Shown here piece by piece: positions 21,401 through 31,002 of a stretch of 64,000 nt of DNA. The stretch is from Sipunculus nudus (taxonomy: Eukaryota; Annelida; Sipuncula; Golfingiida; Sipunculidae): NCBI GenBank assembly GCA_026874595.1, contig CM049316.1, positions 55,187,676-55,251,675 on the forward strand. The letters are read 5' to 3'. Position numbers and translations under genes: made by a program. Position 1 is the first letter of the stretch; each line of letters opens with the position of its first letter. Under the pieces are notes generated by a model. It was not told the DNA's origin, did no database searches, and saw nothing but the letters and a program-made list of their open reading frames with translations.

Positions 21401-24013
21401 AGAGGGTATAAGCCACCACCTAATGTATACATATATAAAGAAATTGGTCGCAGTTTATTGTTTCAAAAGAACTACTTTGACAGATATGAAATATTCCAAA
21501 AAAAGAGCTTAAATTTAGCAACACTAGATCAACATAGACTATGAACTTCCTTTATTTTTACTATATATCTCATATATTTCCTTTACTGATGGCCTCAGAT
21601 TGGCTAGGAGCCCTTGTATGACCAAACCTGTTCTCCCTTTCATCTGTCATGGCTTACTGTGGTTGGTTTCCTATTCACATTCACAAGTTAAAATTTTTGT
21701 GATTTTTATTTTTATCAGTAATTCGCAAGGGATCCAATTCAGCAGTTTCATGACAATGACCCACACATGCAGGGTATATATATATATATATATATATATA
21801 TCCATAACTAAATATAATCATTAAAAAAACATACAAAATCTTAAAATGATAGTGACTAAAGGGAACATTTAGTGGAAATTCCTTTTCCTACTCCCTATTA
21901 AGTAAGGAGTAACATAAAAGATGTGCTATTATTTAGTATTTACAATATTAATCTTTAGCCTTTTTTACCTAGGATGCTACTGGCATGTATAACATACATT
22001 AGATGTCAGTTGATGAGGATACACAGTATGGATGTTCACATGTGTAGGTAGGGCGTCTTATTCAGGAAGGTTTCGATTTCCAAATAATGTCCATTTCGTG
22101 AATATCACAAATTTAAAACCCCCTTGAGCTAAAACTTAAAGCCAACCTTAGTATATCAATGCCCCAACGATTTGCTTTCTCCCCAGTTCCTGACATTAGA
22201 ATCTGGGAGGTATCTCTGGGATATATCTTGCTGGATGTTTAGGAATGCATTAGTATCATGTATAAGATGATTATAATAGAAAATTATTGTTGTAGCAGTG
22301 TCCACTGATGTGTGTGCCCGTGGAGATGGCCAGCGCGTGAAGTTCAGCCTGGAAACAGAATCAGATTCAGATGATGGCCCAATTAACATTAACGTCAATG
22401 TGGAATGTAAGTGTAAAAAAATCTGTGTTACTCAAAAATAGTAAATCCTGCTTCTTACATTGTAATTTTGTTTTACCTTCACAGGAAAATTTTGTTTCTT
22501 CAATGGATACATGTAAAGGGTTATATCAGCTGGAGTTGTAAATCATGTTCATGAGTTTTAAAGAGTGCTGAGAGCTTCTTTTTTGTTCCATCAGTCCTGC
22601 TTCTGTCCATTAGCAGGGCATTCTGTCTTTAAAGTTTAACTTGGCATTTTGACAGGTCATGATGAAAAATATAAGAAACCTGAAAATAGATCCAGTGGGA
22701 TTAGAAAACAATTTTTTAACACCTGCAAAGTCAAGTCTTTTATTTTCTTCAGTGTCTATGAACAAATAATTGCTTTTGGCCTTATATAGAAAAAGTTTAA
22801 TTAAAACCCAACCAGTTCTTTAAAAAATATGGTAACATAAAAGTCAGTAATAGTTATGAGATTTACTTTTGTTTAAAGTACGCAGTAGATGGCGGTGTAA
22901 AATGTTACAGGTCATGATTATCAGCTGATGTATCATTTTGGTCACTTTTTGTTTGCTTAGTTTCAAATAAAAGTCTCAGTTATTAAGAAGTTACAGTATC
23001 ACCAATACAATACTATTCAGACCCAATGTTCACTTGTCACCACATGGTTTGATTTATATTTTTGAAAATATTGTTTCCACAGCTGGATAGACAAGACAAT
23101 AAATTCTTTGTGGGGATTGTTATATCTGATAATCCATTATTTCTGTATCATGTCACATGTAATTTATACACAGTTTGCATAATTCTCTGTCCTACATTGA
23201 CCTTCAACTTTGATTATTGTAGGTAATAAGCCTGCCCTGATATCACCGGCCCCTGCACCCCCAGAACCTACTGCAGCAGAATCAACATTACCATGGAAGC
23301 GTAATACTGGTCGTCCCCCTATTTCCTGTTCGTTCACACATTCCCTGCCAGACGATGATCACCCCCAGATGAGTGAAGCCCCAGCGTGGGTAGAGAGTGA
23401 AATGTATCACCATTGGCCTGATCCTCTTCCGAGTCCAACTGATCCCCATTGTGATTCTTGCTCAAAACAGATTTGTAACCATAGCGACAGTGCACTTCAC
23501 AGCGGTTGTGACTGCACAGACTTTTTAGATAAAGTGGACAGTACACTGCCTCCACCTTGGAAATGTAACGATTCTAATTGTGTCGATGAAGGGGTGTCCT
23601 CTGCTACCAAAAGTGAACCATCGAACTTCGCAATAGTGATGGGAACTGCTCACAATGCCTCGGGCCATCCATACAATAGCAGTGTTCCACCTTCCCAGTG
23701 GAAACTTGGATGCAATCTATCAGACACTGCCCCGGTTCGTTCCCCACTGGCGTGCAGTGAACATGAATTAACCAGCAGTTTGCGTCCTCAGTATTCCAGC
23801 CACAGCCTGCGCCTGAGTGAAGCGGAGTCCAAGCATTCGGAACACATACATATGCATCACATGATTGACTTGCCTTCACATCACAGCACAGTTGAAGAAC
23901 TTGATCTTCCATCAGATGATGAGCAAGACACTAGAGATCGTGTGCACGCATGGCTGCTGGACACCCGGTCACATCATCATGAATATGATAGCTCATCACC
24001 AAGTAGCCCTTGA
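2223..24013 (+). CDS. Divergent SLC9/CPA1-type Na+/H+ exchanger-like protein (whole gene span)
   Basis: Multi-exon gene assembled from exons 2223-2697, 5918-6378, 6869-7125, 15678-15895, 17789-17985, 19012-19098, 19775-19997, 20790-20866, 22296-22406 and 23223-24013. All have GT-AG borders, and every junction is phase-compatible except 20866 to 22296, where one small exon of 3n+1 length is probably unseen. The product is about 965 residues or slightly more. It has a signal-peptide-like N-terminus, a membrane domain in exons 1-5 and a long hydrophilic tail in exons 6-11. CPA1 antiporter landmarks are a LLPP stretch near residue 206, a TSDDAVAP segment (279-280 = DD), a QESV segment (302-305), a GG-V-IG-VVSR stretch, FSGIFA just before the exon 3/4 junction, and GALRS with Arg near 501. 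Known family role: exchange of Na+ or K+ for H+ across membranes. The Asn-Asp of the usual ESxxND motif reads Gly-Leu here, so transport activity is uncertain. It is not clearly assignable to SLC9A, B or C; no voltage-sensor or cNMP domain was seen. Confidence 0.78.
3226..3419. repeat. Two TA microsatellites flanking a foldback element
   Basis: TA runs at about 3226-3258 and 3387-3419 lie either side of a near-perfect inverted repeat. Confidence 0.9.
3308..3387. mobile_element. 80-bp foldback (MITE-like) hairpin
   Basis: The left arm 3308-3338 (TGGAAAGGGTATACACAGAA...) is the near-perfect reverse complement of the right arm 3355-3387 (...TCTGTGTACATACCCTTTCC), with a loop of about 16 bp. It sits inside a TA microsatellite, which suits insertion at TA. 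No coding capacity. Confidence 0.6.
4259..4803 (+). mobile_element. 545-bp dispersed element with terminal stem-loop (copy 1)
   Basis: The sequence from GCCCATAAGAATG to GGTGGCTA recurs in reverse orientation at 43341-43899, and similarity stops at the same points in both copies. The right end carries a strong hairpin (GGCGACGCAACAG ... CTGTTGCATCGCC) followed closely by GGCTA. A terminal hairpin recalls Helitron-derived ends, but the 5' end does not show a clear TC start. It may be a non-autonomous DNA element of another class. Confidence 0.6.
5918..6378 (+). CDS. Antiporter exon 2: core membrane helices
   Basis: Residues about 159-312. The acceptor is CTGCAG|GG and the donor ACG|GTGAGT (phase 0). 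The helices include LTGSLCTLAALIFHYLW, PSVVLMLLLPPVF, a helix around AVMLSVTIILGMSLWAL, and CLLVASLVYTSDDAVAPMLF. The LLPPVFMKAG and TSDDAVAPMLF segments align with the 'LPPIIFEAG' and 'ATDPVAVLAIF' regions of NHE proteins. The following QESVIGLLVTT corresponds to the GESLLNDAVTVV region, where the ion-binding Asn-Asp pair becomes Gly-Leu. Confidence 0.85.
6379..6868 (+). other. Antiporter intron 2
   Basis: A 490-bp intron with no recognisable feature. It runs from GTGAGT to TTTTGACAG. Confidence 0.75.
6869..7125 (+). CDS. Antiporter exon 3: membrane helices
   Basis: Phase 0 in, phase 2 out (TTTGC|GTAAGT). It contains an Ala/Thr-rich loop (QATTTTASSTAAASTAV), then GLGGAVIGIVVSRIAHHL, which matches the GG-xx-G-xxxG helix of CPA1 antiporters. 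IQSIVLIVFSCQAFFVAEMF and FSGIFA follow, matching the conserved 'LSGILA/SGIFA' segment. Translation joins in frame to exon 4 at 15678 across an 8.5 kb intron. Confidence 0.85.
7832..8690 (+). repeat. Dispersed repeat with AGCTCAGCTGACT end and GTCCGTC motifs
   Basis: It begins AGCTCAGCTGACTATAAGTC followed by a GTCCGTCCGTCTGTCC tract, the same end seen at about 20392, 29706 and (inverted) 33875. Its internal unit repeats: about 7940-8000 resembles 8625-8690, and 8190-8540 resembles 10305-10640. The second unit is split by the retrotransposon at 8690-10300. Confidence 0.6.
9463..9480. repeat. Poly-G run
   Basis: 18 consecutive G inside the retrotransposon remnant. Such runs are prone to length error and may account for one of the frame changes. 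Confidence 0.95.
9990..10297. repeat. Inverted repeat at the end of the YR retrotransposon remnant
   Basis: Arm 9990-10054 (CCCCCATTCCCTCACTGTGA ... TTCTGTATTA) is the near-exact reverse complement of arm 10232-10297, with about 177 bp between. A direct partial copy of the second arm's start also lies at about 9946-9972. Inverted or split repeats are typical of DIRS-like elements. Confidence 0.75.
10305..10690 (+). repeat. Second, split unit of the dispersed repeat
   Basis: Parallel to 8190-8540. Shared blocks include GCCCAACTTTGACCATGGCA and TAATGCA..TGTAAAAAATCA. It resumes directly after the inverted repeat. Confidence 0.7.
12777..13584. mobile_element. Tigger/pogo-like DNA element, complete, with TA target duplication (copy 1)
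   Basis: It is bounded by terminal inverted repeats CAGTAGAGCGCCGT ... ACGGCGCTCTACTG, and both sides are flanked by TA (12775-12776 and 13585-13586). Subterminal TTTCCGAA motifs recur near both ends. Length 808 bp, too short for a transposase, so non-autonomous. The CAGTAG-type end and TA duplication fit the Tc1/mariner superfamily. The minus strand holds a 73-codon frame (12963-13184), part of which is shared with the second copy. Confidence 0.8.
13934..14135. repeat. Tandem duplication of about 102 bp
   Basis: Two copies of a unit beginning GTGTGTATAATTAAA and containing CCATGTACCACATTGCA and GCCATTCCTAAACA. Confidence 0.8.
14571..15011 (+). CDS. Unassigned 146-codon open frame in antiporter intron 3
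   Basis: I do not recognise this frame. It has two strongly hydrophobic stretches (near residues 17-41, LCFIAFAPVCLTLFLAFAA, and 80-96, IPRIFFMLIIPAFSAIL) and ordinary amino-acid composition. It begins at a non-ATG codon in its first position and lies inside an intron of the antiporter on the same strand. It has no clear splice borders, and the antiporter joins in phase around it. It could be a remnant of a transposed or duplicated membrane-protein exon, or chance. Confidence 0.2.
   Translation: MLLLILTSQTAVTPAITKTLCFIAFAPVCLTLFLAFAAVTAEEPFSDRSLEGLEQRNVTFSVYIRFTQELLGTDVKLIPRIFFMLIIPAFSAILYMSCSSQSPLPLSTIGIGTAPLSPTHQLLIKYTAVTFRQLLKYCVDCELNSV
15106..15445. repeat. Minisatellite, about 45-50 bp unit, about 7 copies
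   Basis: Units of the form GTAAGATTGTGTTAAATAAAG followed by TACTGAAATGTTATGAATAT, with indels. A stray partial copy lies near 15505. It sits about 230 bp upstream of exon 4. Confidence 0.85.
15678..15895 (+). CDS. Antiporter exon 4
   Basis: The acceptor CCAG|GTGCATC completes an Ala codon from exon 3, giving GIFA-CIIYGYMVNKQL. It continues with FCETVILVCLAFWLL, in the place of the 'FWETLAFLLNSLIFLLLG' helix of CPA1 antiporters, and ALIVTLLLGLGYRAL. It ends in phase 1 (CTGG|GTAAG). The in-phase joins on both sides support it. Confidence 0.82.
15896..17788 (+). other. Antiporter intron 4
   Basis: A 1.9 kb intron largely occupied by one palindrome-phased repeat element (16128-17312). Outside it I see nothing of note. 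Confidence 0.65.
16128..17312 (+). mobile_element. Palindrome-phased repeat element (family B), copy 1
   Basis: Bounded by GTATCCGCC at the left and GGCGGATAC near the right (17263-17271). The body is a tandem array in which GGTGGCGCCACC or a variant starts at 16443, 16592, 16721, 16870, 16998 and 17147 (spacings 149, 129, 149, 128, 149). Between palindromes two alternating monomers repeat: one with CTCATATCTCGGGAACCGTT, the other with CTCATATCTCTGCAGTG. No coding capacity. The same element occurs inverted at about 31003-32330 and truncated at about 34460-35235. Confidence 0.8.
17789..17985 (+). CDS. Antiporter exon 5: last membrane helices
   Basis: The acceptor CTGTAG|GTGTAG completes Gly. 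The segment LTSKHQLILGCGALRSTAILLLL aligns with the 'LGWGGLRGAVSLALAL' region of CPA1 antiporters, keeping the conserved Arg (about residue 501). A final helix VGVVFTGVVILASVYM follows. Ends in phase 0 at CAG|GTGAGT. Confidence 0.85.
17986..19011 (+). other. Antiporter intron 5
   Basis: About 1 kb. It contains a short dispersed sequence near 18120-18240 (GAATGCAGATTTCCAG...), related to 56529-56615 and 56960-57000, and a 32-bp tandem duplication at 18852-18917. No gene. Confidence 0.6.
19012..19098 (+). CDS. Antiporter exon 6: start of hydrophilic tail
   Basis: 29 codons, polar and Gln/Asp-rich (DSSIRRADEPQQQGTTAQVH...), phase 0 on both sides. The acceptor is a tandem CAGCAG (19006-19011), so an extra Gln codon could be included. 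Confidence 0.68.
19099..19774 (+). other. Antiporter intron 6
   Basis: 676 bp, with a poly-C run at about 19308-19317. Nothing else seen. Confidence 0.6.
19775..19997 (+). CDS. Antiporter exon 7: hydrophilic tail
   Basis: It begins AAVDNKDSRTGAESPVPSQD and is charged throughout (KHEAAVEEHKVKKNVSFADE). Phase 0 in, phase 1 out at ATAG|GTATTT. It reads in frame into exon 8 (DTI-GIGEG). Confidence 0.7.
20017..20359. mobile_element. 343-bp MITE with long terminal inverted repeats
   Basis: The left end (TTAGGCCAAAA ... GGTATGGTTCTCAGGCAC, then CCGCATCAAT) is the inverse of the right end (ATTGATTTCTGAAAAAAAGT ... GAGAACCATACC ... TTTTGGCCTTA). A fragment of the same end sits at about 24208-24270. 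It starts about 20 bp after the exon 7 donor. Confidence 0.8.
20392..20700 (+). repeat. Short copy of the GTCCGTC-type dispersed repeat (family A)
   Basis: It begins CAGCTGGCTGTAAGTCATCT and continues with the same phrases as the 29.7 kb copies (CTTGATAATT..., GAAAAATGGAAAATTTGATA). Confidence 0.6.
20790..20866 (+). CDS. Antiporter exon 8
   Basis: 25 codons plus a split Gly. It encodes GIGEGMHAVSASVGVGAVAF and then IRSPVQ, with CTGCAG|GG and CAG|GTAAAA borders. It ends in phase 0, which does not match exon 22296-22406. Either a small exon lies between, or a different border is used. Confidence 0.55.
20867..22295 (+). other. Antiporter intron(s) 8, probably hiding a small exon
   Basis: It holds a TA microsatellite (21775-21801) and an end of the dispersed repeat near 21135-21160 (GTCATGACCCATGGGTCACT). 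A strong polypyrimidine acceptor at about 21285-21299 (TTTCTTATCTGTTTTCAG) is followed by an open frame SYLGHAGLVS, but no donor there gives the needed phase. Confidence 0.5.
22296..22406 (+). CDS. Antiporter exon (acidic tail segment)
   Basis: It reads VSTDVCARGDGQRVKFSLET and then ESDSDDGPININVNVE, with donor GGAAT|GTAAGT in phase 1 that joins in frame to 23223. The acceptor is a tandem TAGCAG (22293-22298), so the start may be 22296 or 22299. It requires a phase-1 upstream exon. Confidence 0.65.
22407..23222 (+). other. Antiporter last intron
   Basis: 816 bp, AT-rich, nothing recognised. Confidence 0.65.
23223..24013 (+). CDS. Antiporter last exon: long C-terminal tail
   Basis: About 263 codons to a TGA at 24011-24013. 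The tail is Pro/Ser/His/Asp-rich, with no membrane helix. A Trp-Lys motif recurs three times: STLPWKRN (23282-23305), STLPPPWKCN (23540-23569) and SVPPSQWKLGCN (23681-23716). A Cys/His cluster (HCDSCSKQICNH ... HSGCDCTDF) lies at about 23449-23523. Acidic and His-rich stretches follow (HIHMHHMIDLPSHH, LPSDDEQD). The ORF is clearly coding by length and context. No known domain recognised. Confidence 0.75.
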
Positions 24014-25415
24014 CAGACATGGCAGAACTGTCAGTCATTGGCCATGTTTAATAATCTTGCTTCATTTATTTTCTTTAAACATTAACTTTGAGGAAATCTA
24101 TGGATTGTTGTGGTGAAAATGTGACATGCAGAATATTTCTTATTCTTGCATACACAGTAAATAATATGCAGGATCAGCTGCCGGGGGGGGGGGGGGGGGG
24201 GGGGAACTGTTAGGCCAAAAAAAGGTATGGTTCTCAGGCACTTTTTTTCAAAAACCAGTGCAAAAACCATTATCTCACACATAATAATTGTGTAGGCAAT
24301 ATATATCTCAACTTAATGCAGAAAACGATTATTTGAGAAAGAACCCATAGTGATAAAGATTGAACTGAATTCTTTTATTCTCTGCTTATTTGGAACCATT
24401 TCCATCACACACACACAAGTTTTAAATAATTTGTTTGCATGTCCTGTACTAACTACAGTAGGGGTTAGAATACTGGTTGATAAATATCCTACAGAAGGAA
24501 AACAAGAGTGGTTGAGGTCTAGTTTTTATTCCGTTTAATATGGAAACATTCCGTATTAACCACATATCCAAGTACTGTGGGCATGCAGCATGTTTTCATG
24601 CTTCATGAAATAATTTTGTATGAATTTCCAGGCTCTTTTTAAAAAATGAATCACATCTTAATCACATGATAATCATGTGACTGAGAGGCTTTTAGAGGAT
24701 TTACATTTGATAAAATGTTCACACAATAGAAAATTTTGCAATACTAGGAATTGTGTGCTGACTAAAGAAGTTTTTGTTGTGAACTTGTACATTAATACCT
24801 ATGGAATGCACCAGAGCTTTCCCAAAGCACACACTTTCAAATAGCATATAATGTATATGCAAGAACCCTTGTATTCATATTTATATAGCTCAATCTTTTT
24901 TTCAGGGAGCTTTGCAGGAAGGAGTATCAGTCTAGCCTGCCTGGTATTGCCTTTATGCCATAAGTTTAAGATGAAGGAATATGGAGAGACTTTCACTTAC
25001 ACATAGGACAGCTAATTTTACATTAGTATGTTTTTGATCAGAAAAACCCATGATAGGTGAGAGCACAGAAGATTTTAAATGTGTACTTCAGCAGATTGTT
25101 TTTTTTTCCTTTTATTGCTGCAAAGTCATTTGGCTTGTACTGCTTGATGCCAGATTGTTCTTATGTTCTAGTAATGATAACTTTAACGCAAGGTTAATTA
25201 TTTGTCATGTAAGTACTGCTTAAATATGCTCAGAATAAGTGTGTGTATATATTATATACACACATGCATACATACATATTTATTTATATATGTATGTAAT
25301 GATCATATGATAAATAAATGCCAGTGAATGCAACATGAAAGTTGAGATTTGTATATGAAGAATATTACAGTCATGGCCAGTTTCCTTTTTAAGTGTGATA
25401 GATGCCAGATCTTTT

Positions 25416-25418
<3 letters not shown>

Positions 25419-25466
<48 letters not shown>
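25419..25466. repeat. TA microsatellite
   Basis: About 48 bp of pure TA. Confidence 0.97.
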
Positions 25467-25468
<2 letters not shown>

Positions 25469-27144
25469 GTGGGATGAAATAATGTTATTGTGCAAGTTAA
25501 TTAATGACATAGTGAAAGGTGGGTTTTAACCAATTTGCAAAGCTAAGATTGATATGACTTCTATTTAGCAATTGTTTGCTTGTATATAATGATGATAATA
25601 AAGTGGTGGTTCAAGTAGTGTTTTACCTTTAAGAAGAGAGGATTCTGTGACTTGGATTTGAGGTAGTGGTTCAAGAGGAGACTCAGTTGAACTGAATATC
25701 ATATATCCTTATTATAAATGGGCAGCTATGCCAGACAAAGTACCATAGTATTTTCCACACGAACATAAATTTTCTGGAGAAGGGCGGACCTAGAATGCAG
25801 GCAGAATTTGCTTTCAATATGTTAGCCTGTAGGTCACAGTGTGTGTTTTGCTTGTTTTGGGCACCAAGAAATAATTATATAAGACTACAGCTGTTTTTGT
25901 GACAGTAAAACTTTAAAAGTTGTTTAATAATGCCATTTACACAAAGCTCTCTGATATTCAGTACTGTACTGAACAAGTTATGTTATTTTTGACAAACTGG
26001 TTTTCAGTTCAAATTAAATAATTGGATAGTCATCACTCTGTGCAAGGACTATTTTCTGTGAGAATTCTTTAGACTCCATGATTTTGCATCTTAATGACAA
26101 ATATGTGGAGCATTTCTTTTTGAGATTTTTAATCATAGAATGATTTATGTATATAAAAAAAATAGGTAGAGCTTTATGGGTAGGATATTGAAGGATGCCA
26201 ATTTATAAAATGACCTCATTTAGGGAATGTTCGTACCTAGTATGTATTAGGATCACTTATGAGTGTATGTTTAGTTTGTTGACAAAATATGTTTCCATGA
26301 AGCCTGTGCTAAAGACAGCATTTTCTCATTGTCACACTGGTCACTCATTGCTATGGTAACCATCCATCTGAAATCAGTCCGTCCTTTTTTCGCAAGAAAC
26401 ATAATGGCCATTGAGGCCGCAAACTCACAGGGTTGGTTTAAGCTTATTATATTAAATACTTATTATATCTGGTGATAATAGACCTTTTGCCTGAAACAGT
26501 TTTTGATGATGTGGTTTATGTGCCCTTTCATATAGGGCTGTATTGGTTACTAAAACTTTGGACTTGAGCACTCAGTGTGTAATACCTGCCCCTGACCGGT
26601 GAACTTGTTGACATAGCAACCCTGTAAAGACCTCAAGGGTCATTTGTTTACCAATGCAAAATATGTATAAAGTTGACCTGGTGATGCCTTAATATTTTTC
26701 CCAATAAGAATAGATATAAATGTGTGAAGCATAAGAAAAAAATGTCATGAGAGACCTCTTGTAAACTTGCTAGCACAAGTTTATTGCCCTACAGAAATGA
26801 ATAAACATACTGTCTGTTAGTTTGCAATAATATTCAGATATGCATATGCATAAGTACTTCAGTCCAAAAGTTTGGACATGGAGTATTTGGTAAATATTAC
26901 CCAGACATGAGTAATCAAGTCCTCTCAGCCATACTTCTTTGTCAGGTTTGATCAAGTTTAGTACTTTCAGGCATGGCTATTTTATAATCACTTACCATTG
27001 TATCCATTGTGGCTGGAATTTTATAAACTACGTGCTAATTCAGGAGTCTCTTTCACAGGGTTGGATGCTCAAAAAGCCGTGTAACACCATTACAGTCTTC
27101 AGTTGGAAACTTAGCATGGCACCTAGTCACAAAGGCCCACAATT

Positions 27145-27230
<86 letters not shown>
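27145..27230. repeat. TG/TA compound microsatellite
   Basis: A short TG run followed by about 74 bp of TA. Confidence 0.97.
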
Positions 27231-27233
<3 letters not shown>

Positions 27234-28338
27234 ATTTGCTCAGATGGATTTGAATACAGATAAGTTTTAGATCCAGCTCAAGTTTTTCAAATATAGCTCA
27301 AAACAAGTGCAAAACATGGACCAATTTTATCAGACAGATACCCTTACTGTCTACACAAACCATAACCAAGCTACACATACAGAGGGTCAATAAACATCAG
27401 TCAAATTTTCTTGTTATGGTGTAGATATATGTGTGTGTATGCTGTTCAATATACTTAATTATGTGACAAGCATGAGGAAACACGAGGTTTATGAGCCACA
27501 AAACTTAAACTGTTTAAACCAGATTCCTGATATATTTCGGTTAATAACTTTGTGTACTTATAAATTAGATCTAATTTCAAATTCAGATATTTATTGTGAT
27601 GTTGACAAGTCGGCAATTTTATATGGCTGTAACATGTCTTTGGGTGCAGAACTACCTGATCAAGAATTAGCTTATTTAGAAAATATTATAATCAATTTTA
27701 GGAAATGTTCAATGTAGTCAGGAATGATTTATTCGGTAAAGGGTGACATTGAATGGTAAATGTTTTGAGATGGAAACAAGTCAGTTCATGTACTAGTTAA
27801 CACAAAACAGATCATGTCATGCCCTCACCATTTCATTGTCCCATTATAATCAGATCATGTACTATTCATTAGTCTATTGGGATGAACAACGTGGCCTCAC
27901 AGGTGGAGCCCAGAAACTACACAGTTACCTTGCAATATTTAAGATGAAGTATATGATAAAATCTATATGATGCCAAGTACATTTTCTACCACATGCTTAA
28001 TATCTTTAAGTAATAAATTATTTGAAATAATCTTACTGCTGGCGGTGTGTCATTTCTGTATACGAGATATATCGCTGCATATATACCAAGTATCTCCTTA
28101 AGATATATGCAGCTGGGACATGTTGACTTTGGTATAAATTGTCCTTAACCATTTTGGAAACAGATTCGCTACATTTTAAAGCTTGATTGAGTGGAAACTT
28201 GCTTAAGCCTGTGCATGTAAGGTACATTGTTTTTTCTCTAATTCTCTTGAGTATTGTGGATTTATTTTGTTACATAATGTATCATTTTTGTTTACACGAG
28301 TGAAATGTCAGTCACTATAATGATCTCCCAGTGTATTG

Positions 28339-28402
<64 letters not shown>

Positions 28403-28422
28403 TATATATATAGATATATATA
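28339..28422. repeat. TA microsatellite
   Basis: About 84 bp of TA with two small interruptions. Confidence 0.97.
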
Positions 28423-29705
28423 TGAAAATTAAATTCTAAATCAGTATATCATTTTTAATCCATAGTGGCTTGCAATGTATAGGAATTTTGTCAATTTTAC
28501 CTTATGCATATTAAGGTGTTTACAATCCATCCCCGGGCTCCTGCCACAGTAGAAGCTGCCCATTTAATGTTACATCTCAGTGCCTGATATTATTGAAGCC
28601 CGAGATGGCCTTTATGTGCTGCTGCTGGTTATTTATATGTAAATTATACATGTATAACGGTGGTGGCTTACATGCAATTTGCAGTGGCATATTCTAGTAT
28701 TTGATATGGCTTCCATTCCCTCGGTAGGTCAGGGAGGGCTGGCTTGAGGTTTGAACATGCTGCTACATCAGTAGGTGAAGGGGTTGGAATGATCACACGC
28801 CGTTTGTGAAAGTATGATATGTATTGGATTGTATGTAATGGATTGTCTTACGAGGTAGTTCTCGACCAGAGATTTACCTGCCTGTACCAATTTGTGATGG
28901 TTTTATAGGGAATAAAACTATACAATAACCCGTTTTTATGTCCTTTATTTCTAGCAGGCCTGGAAAGACATTCATAAAACTAAAACAAATCTGCATTCTG
29001 AGGAACACAAGCCTCTGCCATGTGTGGGATCCCAATTGTACTATGCTCCCCAATCCATGTTTGCATTCACTTATTTGGCTTGTATTCAGAGGTCCATTCT
29101 TGCACAAGTTGGTGAGTATCCTTTAATGACGTCCCTGAATTTGCTCTGTGTTTTAGAGCCACACCAAAATACAAGCTCTTCATTGGCCCATTCCCGAAAT
29201 GCCCAGAATATTACATGAGATTCAGTTCATCCTCTGTTATGAACAAACATGCACATGAATGGGGATGAACGCGCATACCCTCCTGGCGGTGACAAGAGGT
29301 ATAACACAGCAGCATTCGGAGACTGCAAACCTTATAGCCAGTGATGGAACCAGGTCACCTTCCAAGATATACTTTAAACCCTAAGGTATGTAATTTCAAC
29401 AGATGTGAAAGTCCTATCCTCGTACCTGTATGGCCTTTTCACAAATGCCTAGCACATTCCCATCCCCCCCCCCACTTATATATATTTGATAGAAAATTAT
29501 GCATGGCGATTATTGACAATGACTAAGGAGCCACTGTTAAGTGATCTACCGGTAGGCCATATTTAGATGATCATGATAGATGAAGGACTTTACAGAGGAT
29601 TAACATCTAATAAATGTCCGACGAAGCTATGTTTGGTCGGCTCCAACAGTCTAGGCATATACTCTGATCCAACACCCCTACCCACCTGTTTTTTCAAAGA
29701 TTATT

Positions 29706-30852
29706 AGTCATCTGAGCTATAGCAATCACTCTTTGTCCGTCGTCCGTTTTTCTGTCCGTCTGTCTGTCCGTTAACCAGGCACAAATCATAACCGCTGGAC
29801 CTAGAACCTTGTAACTTGGCATTCTGAGAGGTCCATAAATAATCTCCTTAGAAACCAGAAATTAGGTCTCTGTTACCTATATCCTTCGAGCTATGGGCTC
29901 CAAAGTACCCCCCAGAAAAGTAAAAAATTTCATACAAAAACTTCAATATCTCATTAACTATTTGACTGATGGTCATGATTTTTGGCTTACATATTGATCA
30001 TGAGATGTTCCATCAGTTCCTTCAGACTGGTGGCACCAACTGTATTTTTCAATTTTTTACGAATTTTTTTCTCTATTTTTGAGACCTTTAAAAATGTGAA
30101 CATCTGTTAACAGGGCACAAATCATGAAGACTGGACCTAGAATCTTAATTCTTGACACACTGAGAGGTCCATGAAAAGCCTCCATGGAAACCTAGCTGAA
30201 CTAAGGTCTCTGTTACCCATATCCTTTGAGCTGTGGGGGGCTCCCAATTACCCCCCAGATTAATAGAAAATTTGGAAAAAGACAAACTGCAACATCTCAA
30301 TAACTACAACACTGATGGTCATGATTTTTGGCATACATATTGATCAAGAGGTGTTCCATCAGTTCCTGCAGACTGGTGGCGCCACCTGTATTTTATCAAA
30401 TTTTCACAATTTTTTTTCTCTATTTTTGAGACTTTTAAGGATGTAGTTATCTGTCAACAGGGTACAAATCGTAACGACTGGACCTAGAATCTTCATTCTT
30501 GACACACAGGGAGACGCATGAAAAGTCTCCATGGAAACCTGAAATTAGGTCTCTGTTACCCATATCCTTTAAGCTATATCACTCCAAAGTACAGCTCAGA
30601 ATAATGGAATATTTGATACAAAAGCTGAAGTATCTGAACAACTATAATGCAGAGATCACCATAATTGTTTACATGGATATTGATCATGGAGTGTTTCATC
30701 AGTTTCTGCAGACTGGTGGCACCACCTGTAGTGTATTTGTTCGGGTTTTTTTTACGATTTTTTTCTCTATTTTTGAGACCTTTAAAGATATTAACATCTG
30801 TTAACAGGGCACAAATCATAAACAAGTGACCCATGGGTCATGACGCTCAGCT
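29706..30852 (+). mobile_element. Family A dispersed element, plus orientation
   Basis: It begins GTCATCTGAGCTATAGCAAT then GTCCGTC repeats, and ends ACAAGTGACCCATGGGTCAT then GACGCTCAGCTGACT. The body is about three tandem units of about 343 bp. Each unit includes AACTGGACCTAGAATCTT-like text, AGGTCTCTGTTACCCATAT, and a palindrome GGTGGCGCCACC or variant at 30029, 30375 and 30715. Non-coding. Confidence 0.75.
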
Positions 30853-31002
30853 GACTGGGAAGAGATTCACAAAAGGAAATTTTATCATCAGAATGGTAGA
30901 TACCCATTCAACTGAAGCATCAAAGAGATTAACCAACAGGCCAAGATTTAGTCTGTATTTATATATCTGAAAAATAGAGAAAAAATGTGTAAACTTTAAA
31001 AA

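Larger units (their letters stand above)
24014..29705. other. Intergenic AT-rich sequence downstream of the antiporter
   Basis: Probably includes the antiporter 3'UTR. AATAAA signals occur near 25309 and 25597, but none is decisive. The stretch has a poly-G run (about 24183-24204), a MITE fragment (about 24208-24270), TA microsatellites, and no supported gene. Confidence 0.55.

Noticed and set aside
23334-23912. Minus-strand frames opposite the antiporter last exon
   Set aside because: Shadows of a long coding exon on the plus strand.
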